A stretch of DNA of 12,158 bases. It comes from Phoronis ovalis (lineage: Eukaryota > Phoronida > Phoronidae). Position numbers and translations under genes: made by a program. Shown here in pieces: positions 1 through 8,356 of the stretch. Every line of letters starts with the position of its first letter. Position 1 is the stretch's first letter. The stretch spans positions 1 through 12,158 of the forward strand of contig JAOXYB010022103.1 in assembly GCA_028565635.1 (NCBI GenBank), given 5' to 3'. The notes under the pieces were generated by a model, which was given only the letters and a program-made list of their open reading frames with translations, was not told the DNA's origin and searched no databases.

Positions 1-77
1 CTAAACCGTAATTTTATTGTATTTATTACAAGATCTGTTCCTGATTTCTTTCACTAAAGCGTAATTTTATTGTATTT
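1..77. repeat. Direct repeat pair, 53-bp spacing, cut by window start
   Basis: Positions 1-24 and 54-77 match at 23 of 24 bases and share the core CGTAATTTTATTGTATTT. The offset is 53 bp. This looks like a two-copy tandem duplication whose left part may lie outside the window. No gene is seen over it. Confidence 0.6.
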
Positions 78-1880
78 CGAAATATTGTAAACTTATTGTA
101 GCCTGTGTATATTATCTTTGAAGTAGTTAATTAAATATGTTGGTTACCGTGGGGTTAACCACTAAATTTAATTATTGCCATTCAAATTTATATGTAATGA
201 AATATTTAACTTCTCAGCTGAGAATCTAGGAATGTGGCTTTAACAAGTACGTTAGTGTATTAATACAAGTGTGCTCCACTCTAACATGTGCACCGCTTTT
301 TTAGTATTCGTGGAATTACTACATAGTCGAGAATACGTTTTAACCCTCTTATACAAACAGTTGAAACTTACGTCAGGAAGCAAAAAAAAGCAAAACAAAC
401 AAATTTATCAATCTATTCTGACATTCCGGCAAACAAACCGTGTCGAAGCATGCGATGATTATGTGAAGTTGTTAGTTAACAGCTTTATAATGTTGTTTTC
501 AGTCAATGACCGGAAATTTATGAAACTTTTACACGGCATTAAACAGCCGTGACAAGCTGTATTGTTTTTATAGTCAAATGACTCATAAAATGATCAGTCA
601 TAAATTATCGACTAAAAAGACCACACGGATGCGTTTGGATATACATTAAAATATTTTACGTACATGTCAGAAAATGATTACAAAAAGTTCAGAATCAAGA
701 TTTGGTCCTTAAACATCAATTACCCGCGGCAATCTGGAAGCTAGATTTTTTGTACTGAAATGAATCATAAAATGACTCGGTATATATAAATTATCTGCTT
801 GCAAAACTACATTCCTGTTTGCGGGCCTATTTGTATTAGCATAAGTCATATTAAAAAAAAAAAAATGTGCCAGGAAAAGGCTATTAGAAGTTCTTGGCCA
901 AAATTAAAGATATTCCCTCGTATACGCCCCCTATATCTATAAAGACATCCTCTCGTGCATCTATTTATATACATGTATAAGATAAGAAAGATTCTGTACA
1001 GACTGAGATGGCATTTATTTACAGAGGAAAAAGACTGATTTCAATACAGAAGTGTTGATATGCTGAGCGATGCAGTACTTCTCATGCAAAATGATCTTAA
1101 TACCTACGTGACATGATTGAAAGTATGAGACAAGAATTCTAAGTGACTTTTTTTGCAAAGAATGACTCGGCAAATATTCCTAACTTTAGGTCAAGTAACA
1201 AGTACGGGCTAGTACTTCTAAAGCCATTTTTCATATTTCTTAAGCTTAGATTTAAAATCATATTGTTTATATCAAAATCTAGCAAATTAATAACTGCTGC
1301 AGCAGAATAATTTTAGAGTGAAATGTTCCTGGCCTAATGTATGTACTTACGGTTTCCTGGTTATAAGATCATACCGTAACCTCAAACCAAAGTTATATAA
1401 ACAAATTAAAACTTTACGCGATCAATTCCAAAGGAATTTTCAGATGTTTTTAGAATCAAATTTTTTTATTGACCTTTCAATAAATCACGCCAAGGAAAGG
1501 CTCTGTACAATTATTTACAACAAAGCGTAGATTCGGTCAACCGCATAATGTGAATGACGTACGTACAATAGAGAATAAAAACTTTGAACTAATTATTTTT
1601 ATTTATTATTAAAGTCCTAACAATGGCAATTATAGATCATAGTTTGTTGTTAAAGTTTGTACACCTAAAAAAGTTGACTTTTGCGGTTTTTGAGCGACTT
1701 ACATGCGAGCTCTCCTGTTCAAACTTTATGCGTGAAGTAGACGCCCTCACATGGAGTCATTTTTACTAAAGTGGAAAATGCTCATCCTTTTTACATTATA
1801 ACGTTTTTTTGAATATCTAAATATTTTAGATACAAAAATCGTCGAGGCATTTTAAACAGTGCGATCTATTAAATAAAAAA
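78..1880. other. Gene-poor AT-rich stretch
   Basis: No convincing gene is seen. Frames of 93 codons (271-552, +) and 70 codons (1318-1530, +) exist, but they have AT-driven composition and no family resemblance. A good acceptor (TGTTGTTTTCAG) ends at 502 and is followed by 15 full codons to a stop at 550-552, without a nearby AATAAA. A run of 13 A lies at 853-865. The stretch is most simply intron or intergenic DNA. Confidence 0.5.
576..797 (+). repeat. Degenerate dispersed repeat pair (576-610 and 758-797)
   Basis: The two segments align with small gaps as AAATGAnTCATAAAATGA followed by a variable part and AAATTATC. They lie about 180 bp apart in the same orientation. This suggests an old local duplication or two copies of a short repeat. 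The match is imperfect and AT-rich, so chance similarity is possible. Confidence 0.35.
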
Positions 1881-1984
1881 TAATAACGATATTAAATAGT
1901 GTTAATAATAACGATATTAAATGTTATTAATAATAACGATATTAAATGTTATTAAGAATAACGATATTAAATGTTGTTAATTAA
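1881..1984. repeat. Minisatellite, 25-bp unit x4
   Basis: The core AACGATATTAAAT starts at 1885, 1910, 1935 and 1960, giving an exact 25-bp period for four copies. The copies differ by a few bases in the second half of the unit. The flanks are AT-rich and contain no gene. Confidence 0.93.
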
Positions 1985-2166
1985 GTCTGATTTAATTTAA
2001 ATTGTTTCACATGTTTTATTTTTTAACAATATTAGTAATTTTTAATTTCATTTAAACTTTGAAGTTGATTATTTTGCAGAGATAAAACATAAAAAAGTGT
2101 GTAACGAGCATAACGTGAAAATCGGCAGTTTTGTGCGTCTTATTTAGAGAGATGTTAACTTAAAGG

Positions 2167-2334
2167 ATGCGGATGTCCAGTGACGGTCCAAGGCGGAAAA
2201 ATATTGCTCGTTTTTTCTTTGCTTGTTCGGTTAAAACAACATTAAGACAACATTTAGAAGTGCTTTATCGTGCCCCTAGATCGCGTGTTTTCCCTTTAGT
2301 GACCTCCCAGGTCATAAACCACCTTTGTGTACAG
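2167..2334 (+). CDS. Candidate first coding exon, unknown protein
   Basis: Not recognised. An ATG at 2167 with A at -3 opens 56 codons ending in a good donor, CAG|GTAACC. The peptide begins MRMSSDGPRRKNIARFFF, is basic and ends VINHLCVQ. The stretch is clearly richer in GC than its surroundings, which favours coding or mobile-element origin over plain intron. The frame would continue past the donor to a stop at 2401-2403. If spliced in phase 0 it could join the acceptor at 3833 (model 1, about 95 residues in total). Alternatives are a shorter internal exon beginning at 2300 or 2311, or a fragment of an interspersed repeat spanning about 2160-2480. No promoter was identified. Confidence 0.2.
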
Positions 2335-3621
2335 GTAACCTTGCTCACAAGTTCCATTGTGCTAAATTCATTTTCCCCAGAATTCATTATTTATGTATCG
2401 TAGGCGTGGCCTTGAAAATAGTACGAGCTCCCAGGACCTTCAACCCCTCCACAACCATATGCATTCTTGGCATACAAGCGAACTTTACCAAACAACTGTA
2501 ACGTCTATTAATCTGATCATTTCCAAGTTTTCCGTATTTTCTTAGCTGTTAATGAAATGACTTTGAGTTTTATGGAGATGCCTTAGGAGGTTGATGATTA
2601 CAAATTGTGTTGCTGAAAATTGACTACTGAGATGTCGAGGCTATACATTTGAAGAATTTGTTTATTTTTTGCGATACATCCAGGTATATCCACAGAGATG
2701 TTGCCATTAAATACAGCATTTTGACAATGTTAGAATTTTAATTAGAGTTATATACTATTTTTTTTACGAAAACCAACAAGTATGCATTCTCCGCAGTTTG
2801 TATGTAGCGCACCATATAACAAAACAACTATATAACGCTCCGTGCCAAGTACTCCGTATTGTAGTTTCGACTAGTTAACACTAAATGAATATTTGATTGT
2901 TCGTTATGTAATGTTATTTGATATAGGCTCTATATTATACATGCAAAGAAATATCTTGCTACCTATTGAACAGTACAAAGTTCAGTAAACAATGCCCTAA
3001 GCAGCATATATAATGTAGTTTTTGAAACCTTTGTTACTTTACTGCTAACTGTCCGGTGAACAATGAAGTAGAAAAGAGGAATACATTGGGACGTATTCGT
3101 ATTTTTAAGACCACACGCGCACAAGACTCTATACGCACCTGTTCAGTAACAATTTTCTAAACGTATGTATAACTATAATAAAAGATACATTGTGATATAT
3201 ACACGCCAATTATGTATATTGAAAAAGACAAAGTTATCAAAATAAATCCAAATTATAGCTATTAAATAGCCTTCTTAAAATTTAGATACTTTAGGTTTGA
3301 TATTTTACATTAATTTCTGTACTTTTTTCATTGAGAAATAAAATCAGTTTTAATGTCCTCAAAAAGTTGGAAGACGACTTTATAAATTGAAAATATAAAT
3401 TAAAAGTTACTACACAGAGTACATACGCACTAATAATTAAATTCTTCAGATGAATGCATACGTATTTCTATAATAAAAACTAGATTCCTCCGGTCAAGTC
3501 AGTTAACTTTTCTCATCAAACATAGATTACTTTTGGATCAGAAAACACTTTCAACGTTAATCGTATCATACAGTTAACGGCGTAATATTAGTCTACTGTG
3601 AGAAACTGTGAAAACGATGAC
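2335..3621. other. Possible intron of model 1 or intergenic; no gene seen
   Basis: The first 150 bases remain GC-balanced and are open on the - strand for about 36 codons (2403-2519 region) without convincing splice sites. The rest is AT-rich. A pyrimidine-rich acceptor ending TTTTCTTAG lies near 2546 but is followed by only about a dozen open codons. Nothing else is supported. Confidence 0.4.
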
Positions 3622-3761
3622 AACTAGGAGTCAGGATCTGGCTTATAATCCATAGATTAACTAGGAGTCAGGATCTGGCTTATAATCCATAGATTAACTA
3701 GGAGTCAGGATCTGGTTTATAATCCATAGATTAACTAGGAGTCAGGATCTGGTTTATAATC
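3622..3761. repeat. Minisatellite, 37-bp unit, nearly four copies
   Basis: Copies begin at 3622, 3659, 3696 and 3733, an exact 37-bp period, and the fourth stops at 3761. The unit opens AACTAGGAGTCAGGATCTGG. Copies 1 and 2 have GGCTTATAAT, while copies 3 and 4 have GGTTTATAAT. The copies are otherwise identical, which implies recent expansion in which two variants were each duplicated. Confidence 0.96.
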
Positions 3762-3832
3762 ATTTTCATTGCCCGTCCTTTATCTACGAGTCTGTTTATT
3801 CGTTTGCTGCACAACTTTTGTTTTCACTCCAG

Positions 3833-3952
3833 GCTGGTAAAAAAATATTAATAAAATCAGATTACCAGACGCAAAATTTCAGTTATCACGTTTTGTATTT
3901 TCTGAAAGAGATCAAAAGAAGCAAACAAAATAGAAGTCATTCCAAAAAATAA
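3833..3952 (+). CDS. Candidate terminal exon, unknown lysine-rich tail
   Basis: Not recognised. A strong acceptor (CTTTTGTTTTCACTCCAG, AG at 3831-3832) is followed by 39 open codons and a TAA at 3950-3952. The peptide starts AGKKILIKSDYQTQ and ends KRSKQNRSHSKK, a very basic tail. AATAAA motifs occur at 3952-3957 and 3976-3981, as expected for a short 3' UTR. Phase 0 entry would fit the donor at 2334 (model 1). Against it, the sequence is A-rich, so Lys, Asn and Ile codons and AATAAA can arise by chance, and no homologous family came to mind. Confidence 0.2.
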   Translation, partial: AGKKILIKSDYQTQNFSYHVLYFLKEIKRSKQNRSHSKK

Positions 3953-3975
3953 ATAAAAAAGTTTCATAAAGCAAC

Positions 3976-3981
3976 AATAAA
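3976..3981 (+). promoter_or_regulatory. AATAAA polyadenylation-signal match
   Basis: This canonical hexamer lies 24 nt after the stop of the candidate terminal exon 3833-3952, and another copy is at 3952-3957. It means something only if that exon is real, because AATAAA is common in DNA this AT-rich. Confidence 0.25.
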
Positions 3982-4730
3982 TACTAATAATCATTTTAAA
4001 AATTGAAGGTTTCAAAATTTTAATAACTTTGATTATGGAAGGATTGAATATGCAGTAAAGAAATCTTATATTTTGTTCAAAATGTCCTGTTTGGACTGAT
4101 TTATTTTTTTACTTCGTAAACATTTAACCGATTAAACAAGAATTTAAAGCTATATTAACTCAAGTTTTGGTTTCTAAGAATTCAACGAAATAAAAGTTTA
4201 ACACTATGTTTTAATTTCTATTAAAATTTAAGGTGGCAGCGCACATAAAGAACATCACAAGTTGCGACTCTTTATTTAAATTGAGCCCAGACAGAATCGA
4301 CTTCAATTAAGAATTGAAAAAGAAAAGAATAGTTTGTGGTTATCTAAGCAAGCGGATAGTTAGTTAGACAAGGGCTTTACAAATTGCTAAATAATTGTTA
4401 TAGAACTGCTTCATTAGTTTAGAGGCCTTTAGAAGAAGAATAGGTTCTTACCTGTTTGAAGACATTAAGCTGACATCGAAGGGGGTTCAGTTGGGTACGA
4501 GATTAACTTTTGAATAACATTTTGTTAGTAATATCTGGCTTTAATGAAAGTACGTAGACGACGTTTTGAGACAGTGGAGACTATTTCAACGAGAATACGT
4601 TTTTTTTTGCTCATTTCTCGGAGGCACGGAAGTATATATAATGGATATACTTTATAGACAAGAAAGATTAAGTAGTCAAATTTCGTTGCTGGTCTAAACT
4701 AAATTATTTTTCGTCGCCAAGCATACTTCC
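3982..4730. other. AT-rich stretch with an isolated minus-strand splice donor
   Basis: No gene is supported. On the - strand a near-perfect donor CAG|GTAAGA sits at 4450-4451 (complement). The frame before it is open back to about 4500, but the only usable acceptor leaves an 18-nt exon (4452-4469, LNVFKQ). The rest is featureless. Confidence 0.4.
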
Positions 4731-4877
4731 CTAGGGAAGAAATTTTATATATTTATAAACAGCGGCATCTTTTAAATATTGTGTACGAAAGTGAACTAGA
4801 CTGATAAATCCCCCGACGGAGACGTTATACACAATCCAAGTGGATCCCCCTTTGTTTTTCGGATCACGCACAGCTAC
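4731..4877 (-). CDS. Open minus-strand block, weak PX-domain-like look
   Basis: This stop-to-stop frame of 48 codons reads VAVRDPKNKGG, STWIVYNVSVGG, then a more AT-driven tail. The pattern V-x-V-x-D-P-K followed by W-x-V-Y-x-V recalls the first strands of PX (phosphoinositide-binding) domains of sorting nexins. That is an impression, not an alignment, and the diagnostic later part of a PX domain (the R-R/K-Y/F-x-x-F region) is not seen here. No consensus donor follows and the upstream acceptor is poor. It overlaps the opposite-strand candidate at 4800-4967, so at most one of them is likely real. Confidence 0.12.
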   Translation of the reverse strand, partial: VAVRDPKNKGGSTWIVYNVSVGGFISLVHFRTQYLKDAAVYKYIKFLP

Positions 4878-4967
4878 TTAGTACATGTTATATTTTATGA
4901 CTGCATCATTTTTACTGTTGTTCAGCTGTTTCAAGGGGGTGAGCTTTATAACCACACGCATGGCAAG
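4800..4967 (+). CDS. Candidate internal exon, unknown protein
   Basis: Not recognised. The frame is open for 90 codons from 4800 to a stop at 5070-5072 and contains no ATG. A near-consensus donor AAG|GTAAGA ends the most coding-like part at 4967. The peptide reads TDKSPDGDVIHNPSGSPF near the start and LFQGGELYNHTHGK at the end. A strong acceptor (CATTTTTACTGTTGTTCAG, AG at 4924-4925) inside the frame offers a 42-nt alternative exon, 4926-4967, again in phase 0. The acceptor at 4798-4799 has a poor pyrimidine tract, so the short form is better supported by splice signals and the long form by length. The opposite strand is also open here. Confidence 0.25.
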
Positions 4968-6841
4968 GTAAGAATTATTCCTTGTTTTTTCTTTGTTTTT
5001 TATACCAATTTTGACCAAAATTTGCGTTATGAAAATAAGTATATTTTAGTGTTTCTGGGATATGCGTACTAATAAATAGTACATAGGGGTTGCAGAAACA
5101 TTTTAGTACAGCTGAAATTGTTTTCCGTGGAAAATATGTAAACAAATAACTCCAGCTGTTTATGTTAAATTTTAACGGAAGACAAGAAACATTCATCTCA
5201 CAGAATTATTCCTAAATGTTCCATCAAAACAGTCTGTAGTACTTCCGAGAATTTTTTTTTTTTTCATCATCAAGGTCATAATGTTTTTTCGGTCTTATTT
5301 GTAACAAGTTCGCTGCAAAGTCCGACCTCTTCCTCCGAGCCACTTCCTGAAAAGAACTGACTACAACATTTCAACATAACGCCACGTTAATAAAAACAAC
5401 CTTAAAAAATAATCATTGAAATATTAAACAATCAACGTTGATTTTCCAATAAACACGGCAGTATTCTGCACATTGATTAAACTAAAACAGTTAATATCAA
5501 GTCTGAACCGGTACATTTTATTTATGTCGTTAAACTGTTGCTGGTAATGGCTACTGAATTTAATTGAATTACCTAACCTCCCTTCGTTTAGCTTCTGCTT
5601 ATTCAATATATAGTAGAGTGAATTTTATCGATGTAACAATTGACTCCCTCGCACTCCCCATATTCCCAAGAGAAATTTTATCAAGATAACGAATTTATGA
5701 CAAGGAACAAGATAGTAACAGGTTTAAGGTTATCGTTTAAGACGGTGACCTTTCATTGATAAAATTAAAGCTGTCACATTTTCCCGCACCGACCTAAAGG
5801 CATAACCCCCGGGGCATAACCTTAGTTTAAAATTTCTAAAATTGTCATCATTCAACTTCATAAAACTTTAGCATGTTGCGACTGATAAAGGGGTAATACA
5901 TTTCACTTTAAAAAAAAATTACACATAATTAAATTAAGGTTAAAGAAATGCTTAAAAAATATTAGGAAAGAAATGTTTTAATTTTTTAAACACATCATTT
6001 ACTTATCAGGTATTTTTCATATTTTATATAGTCTATACAATTTCATATAGATTATTTATTCTTGCTGGTTAAAGTTTACGGTAAAAAGTTAAATTTAACA
6101 AAATAAATTATAAATATCAGTAAACTAAACGTCTGTCTCTCATCATGACTACTGTAAAGCTGGCATTGAACCTACTCACAACCTATATCCCGGCCACAGA
6201 AACTGGCCGGAACTATTTCTTGAAATTAAAAATAGCAAAGAGCATGTAATAAATTTTATAAAAGGTTAAAGCTCAAATATTTATGTTTGCAATATATCAC
6301 TATACGCATTATACAGCAATTCTGAGGTAGCCACATATTGGCATAAAAGTCCAAATAAAATGTCTGTGGTTGAGACATAAAAAATCTAAAAATTATTACC
6401 TAAATGTAATATTGTAAATTACATTTTCTTCCCATTGGTTTTAAAAACAACTTTTATGGACCTTAGGCAGCAGTCTTCATCATCATAGACCGTCATTATT
6501 AACTATACGTTATATCAATAATTCTTGTGGTCTGGCTCTCAATACAGTGTAATATGATCCAGAAATTGATATTATTAGTAATAAAAAGTCTTCTATTTCA
6601 AAATATTTATAAAACATTTATAACCGATTAAGCTATTATTAAACATATAGTTAGGAACGCCAGGACTTTTTGTGTAATTTTTATTGTCTTATATTTACAT
6701 ATTTTTTTAATCATAATGTCATTGGGTACTTTGAATGTATAATGGTCAATTCTAGCGTTAGGTTAAATATCTACTTTATTACAAAATTGTTATAATATTA
6801 TTTTCTCAAATTGTAAAGTGTAGTAATGTTTTCTTAAGCAG
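4968..6841. other. Long AT-rich stretch, no gene supported
   Basis: Minus-strand frames of 73 codons (4975-5196) and 60 codons (5424-5606) are present, but they lack convincing splice sites or composition. A T13 run lies at 5252-5264. A pyrimidine-rich patch is at 5643-5675, and GCATAACC is repeated around a CCCCGGGG core near 5800-5820. A hairpin in a weak minus-strand exon candidate lies at 6180-6218. The remainder is probably intron or intergenic. Confidence 0.45.
6190..6210. other. GC-rich hairpin, 7-bp perfect stem
   Basis: CCGGCCA (6190-6196) and TGGCCGG (6204-6210) are exact reverse complements around a 7-nt loop. This is conspicuous in AT-rich DNA. No T-tract follows that would suggest a bacterial-type terminator, and none is expected in this setting. 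Confidence 0.6.
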
Positions 6842-7024
6842 ATGTCCAATAAAATAACATTATTAAACATGAATACTAAGCATACCTTTTTGACAATCGA
6901 CCCTGGATTCAACGCACCAAAATATATACATATAATATTAATAACTATTTTTTTAAATATTCATAAGCAAGCTGCAACCCTGGATTTTGTACTGTTGAAC
7001 ACGCAGCTTGGTGACGTCATTACA
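6842..7024 (+). CDS. Candidate exon with ATG start, unknown protein
   Basis: Not recognised. An acceptor (GTTTTCTTAAGCAG, AG at 6840-6841) is followed at once by ATG and 61 open codons, ending exactly at a consensus donor ACA|GTAAGT. It begins MSNKITLLNMNT, has a hydrophobic stretch (YIHIILITIFLNI, about residues 28-40) that could be a membrane segment or merely AT-rich translation, and ends QAATLDFVLLNTQLGDVIT. The last third is GC-balanced and most coding-like; an internal acceptor at 6966-6967 could make it a 57-nt exon alone. It ends in phase 0, compatible with 7444-7488. The cAMP-response-element palindrome TGACGTCA (7012-7019) lies inside. Confidence 0.27.
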
Positions 7025-7169
7025 GTAAGTTCCTTTTAGCTTTCAAGTTACAAAGTGATATTTTTGATGACTGAAATATCTAACATTAATTAATTAAAAA
7101 CTGACATTTAATAAATACATGAAAACCTACGTAAACAATGATTGACAGAATCTGAGTGCTATACAGTAA

Positions 7170-7283
7170 TTATAAGTAACAGGTATAATATCTGTTACAT
7201 CCAAGATATTCCACGCGTTCTCTCACACTTTCAAATCCTCTGATGGCATCGTGATGCACGGTAACATTGTATAGTATGTCACC
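7170..7283. other. GC-balanced patch, open on both strands
   Basis: On + the frame 7176-7274 holds 32 codons including KIFHAFSHTFKSSDGIVMH, with a possible exon 7206-7260 ending CACG|GTAACA. On - the frame 7283-7170 holds 37 codons including DAIRGFESVRERVEYLGCN. Both are protein-like in composition and neither has strong splice sites at both ends. It may be an exon on one strand, a conserved noncoding element or an old repeat fragment. No family was recognised. Confidence 0.3.
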
Positions 7284-7419
7284 TTAAAATACGTATGTTA
7301 CTTTTAAAATTTTAATAGAAAAACGATTGAAATATGTTTTATCAGCGTGAGTGATATAATACCTAACAGGTCATTTTATCCCTACAATAAGCATTTGAAA
7401 TCGCTCCAAATCGACGACA

Positions 7420-7448
7420 ACATTTAAATAAATGTCTATTTAGACATT
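7420..7448. other. Two overlapping palindromes over a candidate splice acceptor
   Basis: ACATTTA/TAAATGT (7420-7426 and 7429-7435) and AATGTCTA/TAGACATT (7431-7438 and 7441-7448) are perfect inverted repeats that share five bases, so the two hairpins exclude each other. The second covers the AG acceptor at 7442-7443 of the candidate exon 7444-7488. Confidence 0.6.
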
Positions 7449-7488
7449 GAGTAAAGATGGTGATAATTATGTGAACTCATCCTTTCAG
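7444..7488 (+). CDS. Candidate 45-nt symmetric exon, unknown protein
   Basis: Not recognised. It is bounded by an acceptor (AAATGTCTATTTAG) and a strong donor CAG|GTATGT. It encodes exactly 15 codons, TLSKDGDNYVNSSFQ, open and in phase 0 at both ends. It can be spliced between 6842-7024 and 8592-8672 without breaking the frame (model 2). An exon this short with only 15 codons could occur by chance in a 12-kb window. The acceptor lies in a palindrome. Confidence 0.22.
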
Positions 7489-8043
7489 GTATGTATAGTG
7501 CACATAAATATCGTGGAACTCTTTACACATCCATCGACATAATGCTACACCTGAGATACTTGGTTTTCTTACTTACGGTTGATACCCGATGAGGCCAAAT
7601 AGCAGTTCCAATGAGCTACAAACGGCTATAGGAAATTTATAATTGGAATTTGCAAAACAGGAACTTTTCTAAAAACCAGAACATTCTGAAGTTTGAAATC
7701 CTGATATCACACGCTGATAAAAAATAATTCATCGCTTTTTTTCCACTAAAACGTTAAGAAATAATAAACGTAGTTCAGTATGACACGGGACAGTTATATT
7801 ATAGGTTTTCTTGCCCAACGTGTGAGATCAGTTAGAAAAATATATACAGGTAATATAAATATATACCGATAAATATGTACAGGTAAATATCTGAAATTAT
7901 GTTTGCGAATGATTTTGCTTGTTGTGGTAAAGTATCATTTAGCTTTGTTTTATTTCTAAAGGCGCTTTTCTTCTTTATGATTAATAACATTATATTGGCC
8001 AATTCTCGGGAGATGCGTTGGTGGGCTTCTGAAGGAAATATAA
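7489..8043. other. AT-rich stretch with imperfect short repeat
   Basis: No gene is supported. Around 7843-7886 the motif TATACAGGTAA recurs imperfectly three times at 14-19 bp steps. A 60-codon + frame (7899-8081) is hydrophobic and Phe-rich, as expected from T-rich DNA. Confidence 0.4.
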
Positions 8044-8259
8044 TTATTCTTTTAAAAAATCAGACACGATCGTTGCCATAAAATTCAACCAAAACTTGTT
8101 ATAGAAGCATCCTTCACATTGTATTATCCCTGCTAGCGACCCGGGATAGCGCAGGGATACTCTTTTTATTTGTATTACCTTGATGATTGTGTACGGTGGC
8201 GTGTAGCCGCGGATATGCAAATATTGATGATTAAGTGTTATTATGTAATGGTCACATTC
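8044..8259 (-). CDS. Open minus-strand block, unknown, possible exon or repeat fragment
   Basis: Not recognised. This 71-codon stop-to-stop frame starts ECDHYIITLN, then YLHIRGYTPPYTIIK, RVSLRYPGSLAGIIQ and CEGCFYNKFW before the stop. Its only ATG is late (codon 61), so it would have to be an internal or terminal exon. A donor AAG|GTAATA follows the codons for TPPYTIIK, and an acceptor GGGTCGCTAGCAG could start a terminal part. The block is GC-balanced and contains the GC-rich palindrome 8125-8159. The palindrome, together with the lack of a full pair of good splice sites, makes a repeat or mobile-element fragment a serious alternative. Confidence 0.15.
   Translation of the reverse strand, partial: ECDHYIITLNHQYLHIRGYTPPYTIIKVIQIKRVSLRYPGSLAGIIQCEGCFYNKFWLNFMATIVSDFLKE
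8125..8159. other. GC-rich imperfect palindrome with CCCGGG centre
   Basis: TATCCCTGC (8125-8133) and GCAGGGATA (8151-8159) are perfect 9-bp inverted arms. CCCGGG lies near the centre (8140-8145), and GCTA/TAGC give an alternative inner pairing. GGGATA is also repeated directly in the right half. It could be a mobile-element end, a structured RNA segment or a coding coincidence. Confidence 0.6.
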
Positions 8260-8316
8260 TCATGAAAATATCGCTAAAAAATACCTGATGTGTTATAAGA
8301 CTCCTCTTGCCTACAG

Positions 8317-8356
8317 TGAGCCTGATCGACATCGGAGTAAAAAGTACAAAAAGCAG
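8317..8356 (+). CDS. Candidate 40-nt exon, frame undecided
   Basis: A strong pyrimidine-rich acceptor (CTCCTCTTGCCTACAG, AG at 8315-8316) is followed by 40 nt and a mediocre donor CAG|GTTACA. Two frames are open: one reads SLIDIGVKSTKS, the other EPDRHRSKKYKKQ. Its phases do not fit the other candidates of model 2. The same AG is part of a good donor-like ACA|GTGAGC, so the site may instead end an exon lying to its left. Confidence 0.12.

Noticed and set aside
271-552. 93-codon plus-strand frame beginning MLHSNMCTAFLVF
   Set aside because: Its length is near chance expectation for this composition, it shows no family resemblance, and it runs across a good acceptor (AG at 501-502), suggesting overlap rather than a gene.
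853-865. A13 run as a retroposon tail
   Set aside because: No element body, internal promoter boxes or target-site duplication could be seen upstream; homopolymers are common in AT-rich DNA.
1318-1530. 70-codon plus-strand frame
   Set aside because: AT-driven composition and no supporting splice or poly(A) signals.
4452-4469. 18-nt minus-strand micro-exon with a CAG|GTAAGA donor
   Set aside because: The donor is excellent, but the only acceptor leaves six codons and no neighbouring exon fits. An isolated match of this size is expected by chance.
4975-5196. 73-codon minus-strand frame beginning MNVSCLPLKFN
   Set aside because: No splice or family support; it lies next to the intronic-looking sequence after the donor at 4968.
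7899-8081. 60-codon Phe-rich plus-strand frame
   Set aside because: Hydrophobicity follows from T-rich sequence; no signal peptide context, splice or poly(A) support.
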